Positions 52,601 through 55,600 of a stretch of DNA of 64,000 nucleotides are shown here, piece by piece. This stretch comes from Chrysopilus asiliformis (Eukaryota > Arthropoda > Insecta > Diptera > Rhagionidae): positions 108,934,324 through 108,998,323 of the forward strand of contig OZ035960.1 of NCBI GenBank assembly GCA_964034945.1, written 5' to 3'. A model generated the notes under the pieces. It saw only the letters and a program-made list of their open reading frames with translations. It did not search any database and had not been told where the DNA came from. Every line of letters begins with the position of its first letter. The first letter of the stretch is position 1. A program made the translations under genes and the position numbers.

Positions 52601-55600
52601 TTACTAATAAAACATCTTATATTTATATTTATTTTAGATTCATTTACTTGGTGACACTTTGAGATCTTTTTGCAACTGAGCTAAAGTATAAATTTTTATG
52701 TAGGTTTCACAGTTCTCGGTAATCTTTTATTTCCATTTATTTAGCATTTTCAACACTGAAACGCAATGATAAAAGTTATTCACTTCTGACCTAAAAATTT
52801 GATTTTATCCAAAGTTAATTTGAAATTTTTGGTCGTAAAATGTGACATGTTTAGACCACTGTCAGATATAGCGGAATCTGTGCGGATTCAACCGCGGAAT
52901 CCGCGCGAATACAGACTTTGTGAAACGCCAAAAAAGAACACCATAGAAATAAAATACGTGAGTTTCCAACCATTGCACCCGCGGGGATTCCGCTGTGTCT
53001 GAACAGGGTCTTAGAGATAGTGGATATGGCTATTTTCGCTTATTTAAAGGAAACGTGTCTTGTTGTCGTGCGTGTATGTCCGAACTCGACCCGAGAACCG
53101 GCTCGGAAACCGCTAAACCGATTTTGATCGATTTTTTTCTAATACTAGCTGAATTCCCTGATCAGGTTGTGAGGTATGTATTATTTTACCACCGTCCTCC
53201 GTTTCCCTTCGCAAATATTTTTTTACCTTTCCGTTTATTCCGTGCGATTAAACGAAATTACGAGTAAAAGCCTCAATCAAGTTAGCAGAAAATTTAAATA
53301 GGCTACTATTTACTCCATGTTTACATATAAACGATGTATAATTTTTCACCTTTTACCCTCTCTCCGACTATCTCTAAAACTACCGAATGGATTTAGACAC
53401 GATTTTTATTATTGGGTAGATAATCCACCAAAGAAAATTCAAAACAGCCCCCTTTTTTAACAACCCCCTTTCCTAACAACCCCCTTTCCTGTTATCTCCT
53501 GAACTATTGCGGTAATGGCTACGGTAATGTGACGGTAATATTAAATTCCATACAAAAAATCGCAAAAAAGCCTGAAGAGTTGGAAGGACCCCCCTGGGAA
53601 GGAAAAGACGAAAATTAACGTCATATATTTTATGGACAGCACCTACTCACTTGAGTGTCATCATAATAGAACTTTTGCACTTAATAACTGACTAATGTCT
53701 TAATAGCTCAAAAGTCATAAAATTATTCATTGCTCATAAAAACGATTTGTTTTCAAAAATACACTATTATTTTTTTCCTGCTTCCAATAAATCTGACAGC
53801 CGACTAATTTGTTATATCAACTAATTCGAAATTAGATCAAAACGTTACCGGCACGTCATTGAATCAAAATCGCACAGAAATCTTCTCAAAGATATTTCGA
53901 GAGTTCAAATTTTAAAACATGCGATGATTTTTATAAAAAATGGAATTCCATTTTATTTATAAAATATCATCTGGCTGTTGTTGGCTGATTTGTGAGATAT
54001 CTGATAAATCTTCACGGATTTACTATTCAAAATTCATAAAAATTAAGACCATTTTTCATTCAATATAAAAATGATTATAATCAAAAAACTGTGACAAATT
54101 TCCAATTCAACCAGGTAGGAAATTAAATTGCAGTTTTTTGTTACATTTCGAATTTTTTATGTAAAGAAATGAGTATATTTCGCATTTTTTGAATTTTTAA
54201 GGAAAACTCCACGATTTCCAATTTCATTTTAAGCAAATAATCGCACAAATTAATTTAGGGCAATTCTTTAACACGTTCGTGACATCGTGTACCACCAGTG
54301 GTACATGCATAGTGCAATCGGTTTTTGAATATTCCTGACAGTCGTAAGTATAAAAACATAGTTTTAACATAAATTGTCAGTATTTTATATTACTTCATTG
54401 TCAGTATTTTATATTACTTCATAAAAAACTGACAATTTATGTTAAAACTATTTTTTTATACTTACGACTGTCAGGAATATTCAAAAATCGATTGCACTAT
54501 GCATGTACCACTGGTGGTACACGATGTCACGAACGTGTTAAAACACGTGCGTATCATATCAATGTGCTATTGGAAGAATGCATAAAACCTTTTACGAAAA
54601 CATTGCATAAAACATATAGCCATTAATGCAGATCAAATCTTTTAAAGTTTTCCTTTTTCATTTATTCATAGAACAGGTAGAAAAGTCTCAAGAATTGATA
54701 TTTAATGACCGAAAAAAATGATAATCACCACCACTCAAAATCACATCAATTTGGTCCAATCAGATCAAATCAATTCGAAGCTTTTATTTAAATTATAATT
54801 CATGGATTTATTCGACAGTCAGACGGTAGATAATGGACCAAATTCAATCTACTATAGATGAGTTGGAAACAGTCAAATTGAAGCATTGACGATGTAACCA
54901 TTTCGACCTAACCTACCGCATTTCAGACAAAACACACCAAAAACTAAGCAAAAAAAAAAACATTCCGAATTAACATCTCAATTCCGATAAGGCTGACAGA
55001 ATGAAAAATTACCCCGGATAGTTCGCTTTAGCAAGACGTATTCGTAAGAAAGAATGAGACAAAAAAAAATTCACAAGCGGTGTGGAGGCAAGGAGGTTTG
55101 TCAAAAAAACTCGAAAATTGTGTCTTCAAAATTGAAATTGCTTGATTCAGCGGAAAAATTCGTTATGCTCTGAAAATCGCGTGAGCCGGGAGGGCTGAAA
55201 GCGGATCTCCGGTCAATTCAAGCTAAAATTCGGCGGACAATTCCTCTTGCGGCTATTAAAAAAGGCTGAACATCTTCAGATCGAGAAAAGACTTAGACTC
55301 CCTCCCGAATCATTAGCACAAAAAAAAACTCGGTAGGTAGACGACACTGACCACCCGCCTGACCTCCCCAAAATCATGGCGCGCTGTTGGCAAAATTAGT
55401 GATCTGCAAAATGCTTCCAGTCTTATGAATGGTGGCGTGATGTCTATAGTAAAATGCTTGCTTCAACTCGATTAAAATTGCAAACGTAACCGAAAAAACC
55501 GCATTTTTTTACCTAAGAAAAACGCTGTACGTGTCTACGAGTAAATGTGAAACAAAAAAGAATGCAAGAAACAAAAAAAAATTGCCAAACATTTATGTCT

